Below, in pieces: positions 17,018 to 25,830 of a DNA stretch of 54,347 nt; positions within the stretch are counted from its first letter, which is position 1; every line of letters starts with the position of its first letter. The stretch is taken from contig CAZASK010000010.1 of the NCBI GenBank assembly GCA_964487845.1, forward strand, positions 1-54,347, written 5' to 3'. The notes beneath the pieces were generated by a model that saw only the letters and a list, made by a program, of their open reading frames with translations, searched no databases and had not been told where the DNA came from. The position numbers and the translations under genes are program-made. This DNA is from CAZASK01 sp964487845 (GTDB lineage: Bacteria > Chlamydiota > Chlamydiia > Chlamydiales > FEN-1388).

Positions 17018-17605
17018 ATGACGCTCTTATCTTTGACGTTAGCTCTTTTTTTAATCATGGATCCACTAGGAAATGTCAAAGCTTTTGCTCAGACATTAGA
17101 GGGCATTCAACCAGAAAGACAACGCTTTATCATCGCAAGAGAGATGTTGATTGCTCTTTTTACCATGATCGTTTTTGACTTGCTTGGCGAATCGATTTTT
17201 CAGCTTTTACAGATATCTCTTACTACTGTTTTCTTCTCTTCAGGAATCATCTTATTCATCACTGCGGTAAGCATATTATTCCCAAGAACGCAACCTGAGG
17301 AAACAAGCTTACCTCATAGCGAGCCATTTTTGGTACCTCTTGCAATCCCCATGGTCGCAGGCCCTGCTCTTCTTGCAACCATCATGCTCTATGCGGGATC
17401 TGAGCCGAGCCCTTATAGCACGCTCTATGCTATTTTAATTGCTTGGGGGATAAGTGCTGCTATTCTTATGGCTTCAAAACCTCTTCTGAAACTCCTTGGA
17501 CAAAATGGCCTTGTCGCTTGTGAAAAGATGATGGGAATGGTCCTCATCCTCCTTGCTGTAGACCGCATCCTTCTTGGAGTGGTTTCATTTATTCACGCAT
17601 CATGA
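17018..17605 (+). CDS. MarC family integral membrane protein (second copy)
   Basis: A 195-residue paralogue of the preceding gene: DPLGNVKAFAQTLEG replaces NPIGTIPTLLALVKD, and PLAIPMVAGPALLATIMLYA aligns with the central loop and keeps the canonical AGPA. Start ATG 17018 has AAGGAG at 17003-17008. The first copy ends 13 bp upstream and the stop overlaps the truA start (ATGA). Tandem divergent copies suggest the two may form a heteromeric membrane complex, but that is inference. Confidence 0.85.
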   Translation: MTLLSLTLALFLIMDPLGNVKAFAQTLEGIQPERQRFIIAREMLIALFTMIVFDLLGESIFQLLQISLTTVFFSSGIILFITAVSILFPRTQPEETSLPHSEPFLVPLAIPMVAGPALLATIMLYAGSEPSPYSTLYAILIAWGISAAILMASKPLLKLLGQNGLVACEKMMGMVLILLAVDRILLGVVSFIHAS

Positions 17606-18378
17606 GAAATATAGCCCTGAAAATTGCCTACGATGGCACTCGCTACTATGGCTGGCAAAAGACACATGACGGCCCATCGATAGAGCAAGAATTGGAAAAC
17701 GCGCTGACTCCCATTATCGGACACACCCCCATTCTTCAAGCGGCCAGTAGAACAGATAGAGGCGTACACGCAGATGGTCAGATTGTCACCTTTACGACAG
17801 AAAAAAGGAACTCTTGTGCTCAATTTCAACATAGCCTCAACGCTCTCTTGCCCGAAGACATCCGAGTCATGAACATTGAGGAAAAAGAGCTTTTATTTCA
17901 TCCGACACTAGATGCCCTTTCAAAAACCTATCATTATAAAATTGCACTTGGGAAAACCATACATCCCACCATGCGTCTTTATTGCTGGCACTACCCATTT
18001 GATCTCAACATCTCACTGATGCAAGAAGCGGCTAGCTATTTGATAGGAACGCACAACTTTGCAGCATTTCGCAATCAAAGAAAAGATTTGATCGATGAAG
18101 ATACGATAAGGCAAATTTTTGCTCTCTCAATCTCACAGGAAGTAATTGACAAAGCGATCAAAGTAGTCCATGTGAAAATCAACGGGAATAATTTTCTCTA
18201 TAAAATGGCTCGCAACATTGTTGGCACTTTAGTCTATGCAGGTGCTGGCAAATTATCGCTCCAAGAAGTTCAAGCGCTCCTCATCCAGCATGACAGAACA
18301 AAGGGCGGAGTCACTGCACCAGCTCATGGACTTACACTCCATTACGTGCACTACCCTCAATCAGACTCTTTGCAATAA
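17602..18378 (+). CDS. truA: tRNA pseudouridine(38-40) synthase
   Basis: TruA isomerises uridines 38-40 in the anticodon arm of tRNAs. The catalytic Asp52 is in ASRTDRGVHADGQ, and the N-terminal YDGTRYYGWQ (10-19) and C-terminal FLYKMARNIVGTLVYAGAGK are family signatures. At 258 residues the length is typical. It starts within an ATGA overlap with the second marC gene and seems to be the last gene of this run. Confidence 0.95.
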   Translation: MRNIALKIAYDGTRYYGWQKTHDGPSIEQELENALTPIIGHTPILQAASRTDRGVHADGQIVTFTTEKRNSCAQFQHSLNALLPEDIRVMNIEEKELLFHPTLDALSKTYHYKIALGKTIHPTMRLYCWHYPFDLNISLMQEAASYLIGTHNFAAFRNQRKDLIDEDTIRQIFALSISQEVIDKAIKVVHVKINGNNFLYKMARNIVGTLVYAGAGKLSLQEVQALLIQHDRTKGGVTAPAHGLTLHYVHYPQSDSLQ

Positions 18379-18478
18379 AAAAAATCAATAATTGTTTTTA
18401 TTATTACTTGATCTGCAATTATTTAATAGCATACAATTGAGGCGTCATTTGTAATATTAAAATAAAATGGAGCATTTT

Positions 18479-19393
18479 ATGATTGGAAACAATATTAACT
18501 TACAAGCAATAGCAGAGGCTAACTGGGATACACATAGCCTTGATTACTACGGCAATGTATACGACTTATCAAACCCACCGGAAAAGACATACTGTCAACC
18601 AGCAGGACGTGGCATAGTTCCTTACACAGTCGGAAATGCGCTAACAACAGTTTGGGACTTTGTCTTCAGTACAAATACTCCAAAAAAACAGATACCTGAA
18701 GAAGATCAAAAGTTTTATATCAAAGAAGCGAAATTCAAGATTGAATCGAAACTCCATAGGTGCTATGAGAATGGCTTGTGCAATAAAGTCATGCGAAAAT
18801 ACAACGAACTTATAGATAAAAAAAATCTCGAAAAGAATTTAAAATTTGATGTCATTCCTGCTCCAAAGCAAATCGACGTACGAGAAAGCAATGAGCCTAT
18901 AGTTTTGGGAACTGATATTCAATCTATTGTGCCACAGCATCAAATGGTAGTTCACCATATTCAACCTATAACTCCTGCGACACATGCAAACTTGGTTACA
19001 CAAAATCCAATAGCTCCATCTACACGTATAACCCTTGTCGAACAAAATCCGACCGAAGATGAGAATGACGACGTCTTCAATCTCGGCGCTCAAGATTCTG
19101 TAGAAGAAGAGAACCTACCACTTATTCAAGAAAATATTGTTGAAAATAACGTAGATGGCAATCACCAAAATGTTGAGCCGATCGAAGAGAATCCTGTTCT
19201 CGAGAATATCGTAGCCGCCCAACCAAGAAGAGTCAGAAGGCCAAATGAATTAGCAACCTTTGGAAATCAACCTCTTGATAGACTCAATAAGGCTCCAGTA
19301 AAGCCTGAAAATCGTAATACACGTAACTCATATCTCCGCACGCAACCACGTGTAGATTATTACCAATCTCATAAGGGAATTCGATATATCTAA
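18479..19393 (+). CDS. Hypothetical protein, acidic low-complexity centre
   Basis: No family is recognised. The 304-residue protein has an N-terminal part with aromatic and Pro residues, a Lys/Glu-rich helical section (about 75-125), a repetitive Pro/Thr/Gln/Ile stretch (about 150-190) in which NPxxxxxxIT(L)V is roughly doubled, a strongly acidic Glu/Asn segment (about 190-250) and a basic C-terminus. No signal peptide or membrane segment. There are two ATGs, at 18467 and 18479; GGAG at 18469-18472 falls inside the first and 6 nt before the second, which favours 18479. Composition resembles secreted effectors, without proof. It has its own AT-rich leader and a terminator. Confidence 0.65.
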   Translation: MIGNNINLQAIAEANWDTHSLDYYGNVYDLSNPPEKTYCQPAGRGIVPYTVGNALTTVWDFVFSTNTPKKQIPEEDQKFYIKEAKFKIESKLHRCYENGLCNKVMRKYNELIDKKNLEKNLKFDVIPAPKQIDVRESNEPIVLGTDIQSIVPQHQMVVHHIQPITPATHANLVTQNPIAPSTRITLVEQNPTEDENDDVFNLGAQDSVEEENLPLIQENIVENNVDGNHQNVEPIEENPVLENIVAAQPRRVRRPNELATFGNQPLDRLNKAPVKPENRNTRNSYLRTQPRVDYYQSHKGIRYI

Positions 19394-19411
19394 AAAAATC
19401 GACTCGCTTAT

Positions 19412-19441
19412 AAGACACTCCTTTTATAAGGAGTGTCTTTT
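19412..19441 (+). terminator. Hairpin terminator shared by convergent genes
   Basis: A 12-bp perfect stem (19412-19423 with 19428-19439) with a TTAT loop, ending in TTTT. It terminates the hypothetical plus-strand gene. The stop codon of the minus-strand DUF368 gene (19424-19426) lies in the loop, so the last residues of that protein are encoded by one arm. Confidence 0.75.
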
Positions 19442-20662
19442 AGCTATTCGCTCTAGTGACAAGACAAGAGCGACTCCCACAACACACAAGACTATTGCTA
19501 TCGCTACATCTCCTCCAGCATGCGCAGGAAAAAAAGGCATCTCGGGGACAAGACGCACTCCTTCTAATAGTTTCATTGGCACTATCTCGTATGAATAATT
19601 CCAAAATGGCCATACCGCACGTAGAGATCCTGTCATAAATCCAATCAATGCGGCAAACGTATATTCACGCCAGTGACGTAAAAGATAGGCAATCATCCTT
19701 GAAAAGAGCACAGCTCCAATACCAATACCTATACCCATACTAAAAACAATTCGAAATGCCGGCATATTCCACATCCCGTGACCGAGTCCATCCATCCAAT
19801 CAAGCAACGCTCCCAGAACAACACCATACATGCCAAGAATAGTGAGCATATAACTACCAGAAATGCCTGGTAGCAGCATAGCAGAAATAGCAATGACACC
19901 GCACACAACAACCCAGCCATCTACCAGTTTAGAAGAGGAGGTGGCTAGTATTGTATGCACCACAACCGGCAGATTATCAGGCTGTTGCAACACATACGCA
20001 TCACTATCAATCCACTGCTTAGCAACCATGACTTTCAGATGCGATGCAGGGACATCTCGCAACAAGAATCGCTCTCTATCGACATTGGATGGAGCCTTGT
20101 GTCCTATTTGCATATGAAAGGATGTTGGCATATCCTCTGCACGAAGAGGGACATGAAAAACAGGCTCTTGTACGCGAGGAGTCAAGTCGCAACTTGTGAG
20201 AAAAAGCGCTGCAGTAAAAGCGAGAAAAAAACACACTAAAAGTCCTCTACGCCATACTTTGAGCTGCCTTGCACAAAGTATTGTAGATCCCAGAACAAGA
20301 CCAAAGAAAAGTGAATAGAGAAAAGAACGGTAGAGCTCGTCATTTAAAAGATAAGTAAAAAAATGAGCCAATGTATAAAACGCGGTAACGACACCTAAGA
20401 CACAAGAGAGCAAAAACTGCCATGATACCGCCTGAAAGAACGCTCTACATTTTCCTTGTAGCAACAACAAGAGATTGGCGCTGTTCAGTGTAGCAATACT
20501 CTGGATCAGATTCTCATACATTCCGATGATAAAAGCAACTGTGCCTCCAGAAATACCTGGGACAATATCGGCAGCTCCTATACAAAATCCTTTTGCATAG
20601 TTACACACCCAATCAGACCAACAGGAAAATTGTGGCTTTTGCCAGTCTGGGGAAAATTGCAT
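19424..20662 (-). CDS. DUF368 family polyprenyl-phosphate transporter
   Basis: A polytopic membrane protein of 412 residues. The signature FCIGAADIVPGISGGTVAFI lies near residues 31-50, and a second copy of the motif, AMLLPGISGSYML, is near 260, giving the internal repeat typical of DUF368. Members of this family (PopT) were shown to return undecaprenyl phosphate across the membrane for cell-wall synthesis. A large non-membrane insertion (about 165-240) between the halves is longer than I expect for the family. It follows rodZ by 1 bp on the same strand, so the pair joins cell-wall lipid recycling with the division scaffold. Confidence 0.83.
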   Translation of the reverse strand: MQFSPDWQKPQFSCWSDWVCNYAKGFCIGAADIVPGISGGTVAFIIGMYENLIQSIATLNSANLLLLLQGKCRAFFQAVSWQFLLSCVLGVVTAFYTLAHFFTYLLNDELYRSFLYSLFFGLVLGSTILCARQLKVWRRGLLVCFFLAFTAALFLTSCDLTPRVQEPVFHVPLRAEDMPTSFHMQIGHKAPSNVDRERFLLRDVPASHLKVMVAKQWIDSDAYVLQQPDNLPVVVHTILATSSSKLVDGWVVVCGVIAISAMLLPGISGSYMLTILGMYGVVLGALLDWMDGLGHGMWNMPAFRIVFSMGIGIGIGAVLFSRMIAYLLRHWREYTFAALIGFMTGSLRAVWPFWNYSYEIVPMKLLEGVRLVPEMPFFPAHAGGDVAIAIVLCVVGVALVLSLERIAKRHSL

Positions 20663-20663
20663 C

Positions 20664-21086
20664 TTAGACCACTTCTAACATCCTTGCTAAATAATAGGCT
20701 CCTACAAGGAGAAGAAAAAATGCCCCAGTCCATATAGCATTAGGAAGCCACTTTACATGAGAGCCAGGATGCCCCCTCTTCTCCAAAGTTCCTATACCAT
20801 ATGAAAATTCTTGAGCACTTACTCCTTTAAAGACATCAGCATGCTCATTGACAATACGATCACCGTCAAGGCCTATAAAAGTCGCATATTGCTTTGCAAA
20901 CCCTCTGGCATAGATAGGAGAAATCAATTTAGTCATATCTCCATCTTCAATTGCCTGAAGATAGCTCGTCCGTATACTCGTTGCATTCTCGACTTCTTTT
21001 AGTGTAAGATTCAACTCTTTACGCCTTTCTTGCAGCATTGCCCCTAGTGTAAGCAAACCAGTGGATGCTTTTGCCTCTTCATTCAT
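20664..21086 (-). CDS. rodZ: RodZ-like helix-turn-helix membrane protein
   Basis: A 140-residue protein: an N-terminal Xre/HTH_25 domain (LGAMLQERRKELNLTLKEVE, then SIRTSYLQAIEDGD and PIYARGFAKQYA), a linker, and one transmembrane helix near 118-135 with almost nothing beyond it. RodZ links MreB to the membrane; chlamydiae use MreB and RodZ in FtsZ-less division and their RodZ also lacks the periplasmic domain. ATG 21086 is chosen since GAGGTG precedes it; the upstream in-frame TTG is weaker. It is divergent from rnhC, matching the CT009/CT008 neighbourhood in C. trachomatis. Confidence 0.85.
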   Translation of the reverse strand: MNEEAKASTGLLTLGAMLQERRKELNLTLKEVENATSIRTSYLQAIEDGDMTKLISPIYARGFAKQYATFIGLDGDRIVNEHADVFKGVSAQEFSYGIGTLEKRGHPGSHVKWLPNAIWTGAFFLLLVGAYYLARMLEVV

Positions 21087-21180
21087 AATCACCTCGCCCA
21101 AATCTCAATCTCACATTGTCTGTCATGAAGAGTTGTTTGTCAACTTGCCAATAGAACGGTTGTTTGTTACCATATGCGCT

Positions 21181-22083
21181 ATGACAAAACAGACGGCACA
21201 TCCATTCGTTACTACCCTCACGCAGTCTCAAGCAAAGAAGCTTCAGCAAGCGCTTGTCACTCAAGGCTTTCAATTGAGCCAACCTCCTTATACCATCTTT
21301 TCAGCGAAAAAACCAAACCTCTCATGCACCCTCTACACTTCACTCAAGTTGACAGTACAAGGAAAGGGCATGCGTGAGTTTATTGAATTTTATCTCGAGC
21401 CAGAAATTCTAAAAAACACCATCTACACTCACGCAGAGCATGTTGTCGACAAAACTGGGAGAATTGGCGTCGACGAAGCGGGCAAGGGCGATTTTTTTGG
21501 ACCTCTCTGCATTGCCTCAGTTTATGCCGAGGGCGACACCATCTCAGAGCTAGTACGCCTCAAAGTCGGTGATTCAAAAACTATTCCCGATAATACGATC
21601 CATATTCTCGCAGCGAAAATCAAAACCCTCTGCCCCCATCACGTGATTCGTCTCTACCCTCTCAAATACAATGAGCTGTATGGAAAATTTCACAACCTCA
21701 ACTCACTTCTCGCATGGTGCCATGCTACAGCAATTGAACAGCTTGCAACCCGTCATGACTGTAAAAAAGCAATCATTGATCAATTTGGTCATGAATCTTT
21801 AGCAAGAAATGCAGTGCTCAAAAAGGGAATTGACATCGAACTTATCCAACGCCATAAAGCAGAAGAAGATGTCGTCGTAGCAGCCGCCTCGATACTCGCA
21901 CGTGCAGCCTTCTTAGAAGGATTACAAGTGCTGAGCCAAGAAGTAGAGAAAGAACTTCCGAAAGGAGCTGCTCCTGTTGTGATACAAGTTGGTAAAATGC
22001 TTGTCAAAATATGGGGCGAAGATGTCTTATCTAAAGTCTGTAAACTTCACTTTCGCACAACAGGACAAGTGCTTGGCAACTAG
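21181..22083 (+). CDS. rnhC: Ribonuclease HIII
   Basis: Endonuclease that removes RNA from RNA-DNA hybrids. The 300-residue protein has an N-terminal TBP-like substrate-binding domain (about 1-85) and a catalytic domain beginning at GVDEAGKGDFFGP with Asp98 and Glu99. DQFG and the AAASILARAAFL helix follow. The frame is open from 21061, but ATG 21181 gives the family-length protein. RNase HIII is characteristic of Gram-positives and chlamydiae. Confidence 0.92.
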   Translation: MTKQTAHPFVTTLTQSQAKKLQQALVTQGFQLSQPPYTIFSAKKPNLSCTLYTSLKLTVQGKGMREFIEFYLEPEILKNTIYTHAEHVVDKTGRIGVDEAGKGDFFGPLCIASVYAEGDTISELVRLKVGDSKTIPDNTIHILAAKIKTLCPHHVIRLYPLKYNELYGKFHNLNSLLAWCHATAIEQLATRHDCKKAIIDQFGHESLARNAVLKKGIDIELIQRHKAEEDVVVAAASILARAAFLEGLQVLSQEVEKELPKGAAPVVIQVGKMLVKIWGEDVLSKVCKLHFRTTGQVLGN

Positions 22084-22095
22084 TGGTATCTACAT

Positions 22096-23706
22096 ATGCT
22101 GCAACGGCTTACAATTAAAAATATCGCACTCGTCGACTCCATAGAGGCGACACTGAATCCTGGATTCAATGTCATCACAGGAGAAACTGGATCAGGAAAA
22201 TCTCTTATTTTATTTGCCTTCTCGTTTCTTCTTGGGGAAAAAGCAGATCACTCCCACATTCGAGAAGGTGCATCAAGCGCAACTGTTGAAGCTACATTTG
22301 ACATACAAAGCCAACCCTTGCTGCAGCTTCTCAATGAAGCCGGCATTCTCGTAGAAGGCAGCGAAGTCATCATTAAACGAGAGCTTCTTTCATCAGGAAA
22401 AAACAAGGTTTTTATCAACAATCAGCAGGCGCAGCTTGCCTTTCTGAAAAAAATTTCAAGTCAACTCGTCATTACCTCAAACCAACATGCGCATCTTACT
22501 CTTCTTGCTGATGGCGCTCCCCTCCACATGCTCGATACCTTCTGTGACACAAAAGAGCTCCTTGTCTCTTTTAAAGCAGCACACTCACATGAGCTTGCCC
22601 TACAAAAAGAAATAGAAGCGATTGAGCTGCGAATCTCTACAAGACAACACGAGATCGATGAACTTCGTGAAATATATAAAGAAATAGACAGAGCAAAATT
22701 ACAAATTGATGAAGAATCTTCTCTAGAAGAAGAGCTTTCTCGCCTCTCTCACGTAGATGAACTCACCAATAAATGTAGTGATATCATGCGCAGCCTTGAT
22801 GCAGAACGAGGATCGGTCCTAGACGTACTTGCAAAGAAAAAACAGCTGCTTGAGCGCGCATATCAACTTGACCCAAAGCTTAAAAACATCTACGACAGCT
22901 ACTCTTCAGCCTATACAGAATTTAAAGAACTCGCCTATGAACTCAAAAGCTATATTACAAATCTTGAAATCAACCCAACACGCTTTCAACAGGTACAAGA
23001 GCGCTTAGGGACTATCTCCAAACTCAAGAAAAAATATGGAGAGTCTATACAAGATGTTTTGCAGTATAAGGAGACAACACATACTCGTCTTCATGAACTC
23101 GAACATCAAGACGATCTACTTGAAGAAAAAAAACTGCTCTACTCGCAAGCAAAAGAGAAAACAGAACAGCTCGCTGAAAAGCTTACAAAAGAGCGCCGTA
23201 ATGGCGCTAAAAAACTCTCAGATCGCGTTACAAAAGAGCTCAGAGAGCTCAATATGCCTCACGCCATCTTCGAAATTGTAATCGAAAAAGGGAAACGCTC
23301 TTCAATAGGAGATGATATTTGTCACTTTCTTTTGACCCCTAACCGTGGAGAGAAAAGAATTCACATCAAAGACTCAGTAAGCGGTGGAGAACTGGCTCGT
23401 CTCGCTCTTGCATTTCAAACGATATTGTTAAAAAAATTGTCCGTACCCACCATCTTATTTGACGAAATTGACGCAAATATCGGAGGAAAGACGGCTACTA
23501 TCGTAGGCAATAAACTTCAGGCGCTTGGCAATGTTCTCCAAGTCATTTCAATCACACATTTTCCACAAGTAGCCTCCTGTGCTGATCATCATTTTTGCAT
23601 ATCAAAACAGCTTCAAGATGGAAGAACTGTTACCACGCTGCAACCATTGCTTACTCGACAAGAGCGAGTTATTGAATTACAGCGAATGGCAGGTATAGTC
23701 GATTAA
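22096..23706 (+). CDS. recN: DNA repair protein RecN
   Basis: SMC-like ATPase for double-strand break repair. Walker A GETGSGKS is at residues 29-36, a long coiled-coil arm spans about 150-390, and the C-terminal half contains the signature SVSGGELARLALA and the Walker B ILFDEIDANIGGKTA, followed by the switch histidine in THFPQVAS. At 536 residues it is close to the usual 550. It lies 12 bp after rnhC and is probably cotranscribed with it. A 36-bp fragment of the palindromic element directly follows its stop. Confidence 0.94.
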   Translation: MLQRLTIKNIALVDSIEATLNPGFNVITGETGSGKSLILFAFSFLLGEKADHSHIREGASSATVEATFDIQSQPLLQLLNEAGILVEGSEVIIKRELLSSGKNKVFINNQQAQLAFLKKISSQLVITSNQHAHLTLLADGAPLHMLDTFCDTKELLVSFKAAHSHELALQKEIEAIELRISTRQHEIDELREIYKEIDRAKLQIDEESSLEEELSRLSHVDELTNKCSDIMRSLDAERGSVLDVLAKKKQLLERAYQLDPKLKNIYDSYSSAYTEFKELAYELKSYITNLEINPTRFQQVQERLGTISKLKKKYGESIQDVLQYKETTHTRLHELEHQDDLLEEKKLLYSQAKEKTEQLAEKLTKERRNGAKKLSDRVTKELRELNMPHAIFEIVIEKGKRSSIGDDICHFLLTPNRGEKRIHIKDSVSGGELARLALAFQTILLKKLSVPTILFDEIDANIGGKTATIVGNKLQALGNVLQVISITHFPQVASCADHHFCISKQLQDGRTVTTLQPLLTRQERVIELQRMAGIVD

Positions 23707-23742
23707 ATTTTGGCCTCCAAAGCGAGTTTTGCAATTTCCTCT
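23706..23742. repeat. Short fragment of the palindromic element
   Basis: This matches positions 71-106 (and 10706-10741) with one inserted T and one substitution, including GGCCTCCAAAGCGAGTTTTG. It abuts the recN stop codon. Only one arm remains, so it cannot fold like the complete copy. Confidence 0.7.
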
Positions 23743-23823
23743 AGAAACGACAACCCCGAGCTTGATCTTTATTCACACAGCTCTTACTGTACGAATATGA
23801 GTTATTTTAGCAAGGAGAAATAG

Positions 23824-24735
23824 ATGAATCTATATTGGAAATGTTTAGCAATAGCCGGCATCCTCACAACGAGTTCAGGACTGTTTGCTGCCCCTAATAA
23901 CGATAACAAAAAAGAAGAAGAATACGCTTCTCATTGTACTCTTTTTCATGACAGCGTCGGAAAAGGAAAAGTAAAACAAGAACGCCATTCCCGTCATGGC
24001 TCACTAGGATATGCGCAGACAGGATTCATGATTTCTCATTCCGAATCATCTGAGGAAAAAAAGGGGCTCGACTATGCAATTGGATACAAACACGACGCCT
24101 TTCATTGGGGACATAAGAAGAAAAGATTTCATGAGCGTAATTTTAACAACGTCCTGCTCTCGTTTGGCGGGCATACTTCAGAAGTAGAAAATTGGAAAGT
24201 TGAAGCAAATGTTGGCTTAGACATCAACACTCGTCATTTTGCTCTCTCTCGATATACGCTCTTCAAGGGTTTTCTGCAGGGAAAATATACCTGGAAGCCT
24301 GATACCAATCTCTATATTGGAGTACTTGGTATCACGGGAATGAGAGCGACCTCTGTCCTTCCTATTATCGGTTTTGACTATAAAGCCTCTGATAAGTGGA
24401 ATTTTAACTTCATCATTCCTTACAATATCTCTGCAGTCTACACCATCAACGAAAGATGGTCATGTGATGCTGCTTTTCGAACATTTTACTCTCATCAAAG
24501 ACTTGGCACTCACGAGCGATCACATCGCTTGAGACGCGGCATCATTACCTACCGAAATACAGGTGTTGAGCTTGGACTCAAATATAAGGATGATGATCGC
24601 ATCAACGCATCTATTCACATAGGTGAAACACTAGGCGGCAGACTGCGAACAGAAAATCACTCTGGCAAGCAGCGCAAGCATTTCAAAGTAGGTTCAGCGG
24701 CTTACATTGGGGCAAGGCTCACAATCGGGTTTTAA
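23824..24735 (+). CDS. Putative outer-membrane beta-barrel protein
   Basis: A 303-residue exported protein: signal peptide about 1-22 (hydrophobic core AIAGILTTSSGLFA, then APNN), a charged stretch, and then alternating aromatic/polar strands through to a C-terminus ending in ...YIGARLTIGF. The terminal Phe and strand pattern are typical of outer-membrane barrels assembled by BAM. SLGYAQTGFMIS, VEANVGLDINTRHF and LGLKYKDDDRINASIHIG read as barrel strands. It is not recognised as MOMP or a Pmp. The start is supported by AAGGAG 6 nt upstream, and a terminator follows. Confidence 0.7.
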   Translation: MNLYWKCLAIAGILTTSSGLFAAPNNDNKKEEEYASHCTLFHDSVGKGKVKQERHSRHGSLGYAQTGFMISHSESSEEKKGLDYAIGYKHDAFHWGHKKKRFHERNFNNVLLSFGGHTSEVENWKVEANVGLDINTRHFALSRYTLFKGFLQGKYTWKPDTNLYIGVLGITGMRATSVLPIIGFDYKASDKWNFNFIIPYNISAVYTINERWSCDAAFRTFYSHQRLGTHERSHRLRRGIITYRNTGVELGLKYKDDDRINASIHIGETLGGRLRTENHSGKQRKHFKVGSAAYIGARLTIGF

Positions 24736-24801
24736 TGCACTCTACCTTTTGTCTTGCATTTGTTCCCAATTAAGCATATGAATACAAGTATTCAGAACAG
24801 A

Positions 24802-24829
24802 AGGTGGCCTCTGGGGCCACCTCATTTTT
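24802..24829 (+). terminator. Rho-independent terminator
   Basis: An 8-bp GC-rich stem AGGTGGCC/GGCCACCT (24802-24809 and 24815-24822) is followed by CATTTTT. It closes the barrel gene and lies only 17 bp ahead of the next ATG, so that gene needs readthrough or a promoter embedded here. Confidence 0.75.
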
Positions 24830-24845
24830 ATAGAGGAAACAACAT

Positions 24846-25418
24846 ATGTGGCACTCCTTATTCAAAAAAACATTATTCACGGCAGCTCTTTTCATTGGCG
24901 TCAATGCTCTATGCGCAGAAACAACGTCTCCTCAAGTGCAGAGCTCGATTCAGCTCAAGCTCGAGGTAACTGATAGTGAGACATCAGCATTAGGTCTTAC
25001 AAAAACAGCTCTTGAAAAAACAGTGACTACAACTCTTGCTGAGCAAGGTATTGGCATTACAGAAGACGCAAAAGCGCCGAGCATATTAGTGCGATTCAAG
25101 AGCGTACAAGCTGCTAATGTAGTAGCCTCCTTTATTCAGGTTGCTTTTTTTGAAGAAGCAGAGCTCATCCGAGGAAAAAGCCGTATCCAAGCTATGACTT
25201 GGTCACAAGCGACACTCCTTACCACATCAAAAGATGAATTCATGACAGAGACGAGCAAAACCATTGACACAATGATTACAGCGTTCGTGCATGATTATAA
25301 GCAGGCATTTCATAGTGATGTGCCGGCACCTGCAAAAGCTGCTGCTCCAGCAGCTACAACACCCGCTACTCCTGCAGCACCTCAGGCAGTGCCGACAATT
25401 CCTGAGCAAATGAAATAG
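24846..25418 (+). CDS. Hypothetical secreted protein with Ala/Pro-rich tail
   Basis: 190 residues. A signal peptide occupies about 1-22 (hydrophobic core and CAET at the cleavage site). The body (about 30-150) reads as alternating strands and helices with LKLEVTDSETSALGLTKTALEKTV and reads like a periplasmic alpha/beta domain; no family is recognised with confidence. The last 30 residues are almost only Ala, Pro and Thr. RBS GAGGAAA precedes ATG 24846. It lies 22 bp before the RDD gene and may be cotranscribed. Confidence 0.7.
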   Translation: MWHSLFKKTLFTAALFIGVNALCAETTSPQVQSSIQLKLEVTDSETSALGLTKTALEKTVTTTLAEQGIGITEDAKAPSILVRFKSVQAANVVASFIQVAFFEEAELIRGKSRIQAMTWSQATLLTTSKDEFMTETSKTIDTMITAFVHDYKQAFHSDVPAPAKAAAPAATTPATPAAPQAVPTIPEQMK

Positions 25419-25440
25419 TCACAGGGACGAACACAAGACT

Positions 25441-25830
25441 ATGTATGCTGGTTTCTGGCGCCGTCTAGGCGCCTACTGTATCGACACCTTTATCTTATCG
25501 ATGACCTGCTTTTTCTTTGTATTCAACATCGAGTATTATACCAATACTCACTGTGATTATGCCTTGTTTTTTGCTCTGATCATGAATTGGCTCTATTACT
25601 GCTCAATGGAGAGCTCTTCTCATCAGGCGACTTTGGGAAAGATGGCGTTTCATATTGTAGTCACGGATATTTCCCTACAGCGTATCTCGTTTGCTACAGC
25701 ATCGCTACGCTGGCTGTGTAAGTTTTTTTCTTTGGCAATTTTCGGAATCGGCTATATTATGATCGCTTTCACAAAGAGAAAACAAGCTCTTCATGATATT
25801 ATGACGAACTGCTTGGTGATACTGCCATAG
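25441..25830 (+). CDS. RDD family membrane protein
   Basis: A 129-residue protein with three hydrophobic segments. The family-defining Arg and Asp pair appear in GFWRRLGAYCIDTFIL (Arg7/Arg8 and Asp15) and in the C-terminal RKQALHDIMTN (Asp123). SSHQATLGKMAFHIVVTD is the conserved loop seen in this family. Some RDD proteins act as cation antiporters or transport accessories; the role here is unknown. Its last 32 bp overlap the convergent PAP2 gene. Confidence 0.82.
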   Translation: MYAGFWRRLGAYCIDTFILSMTCFFFVFNIEYYTNTHCDYALFFALIMNWLYYCSMESSSHQATLGKMAFHIVVTDISLQRISFATASLRWLCKFFSLAIFGIGYIMIAFTKRKQALHDIMTNCLVILP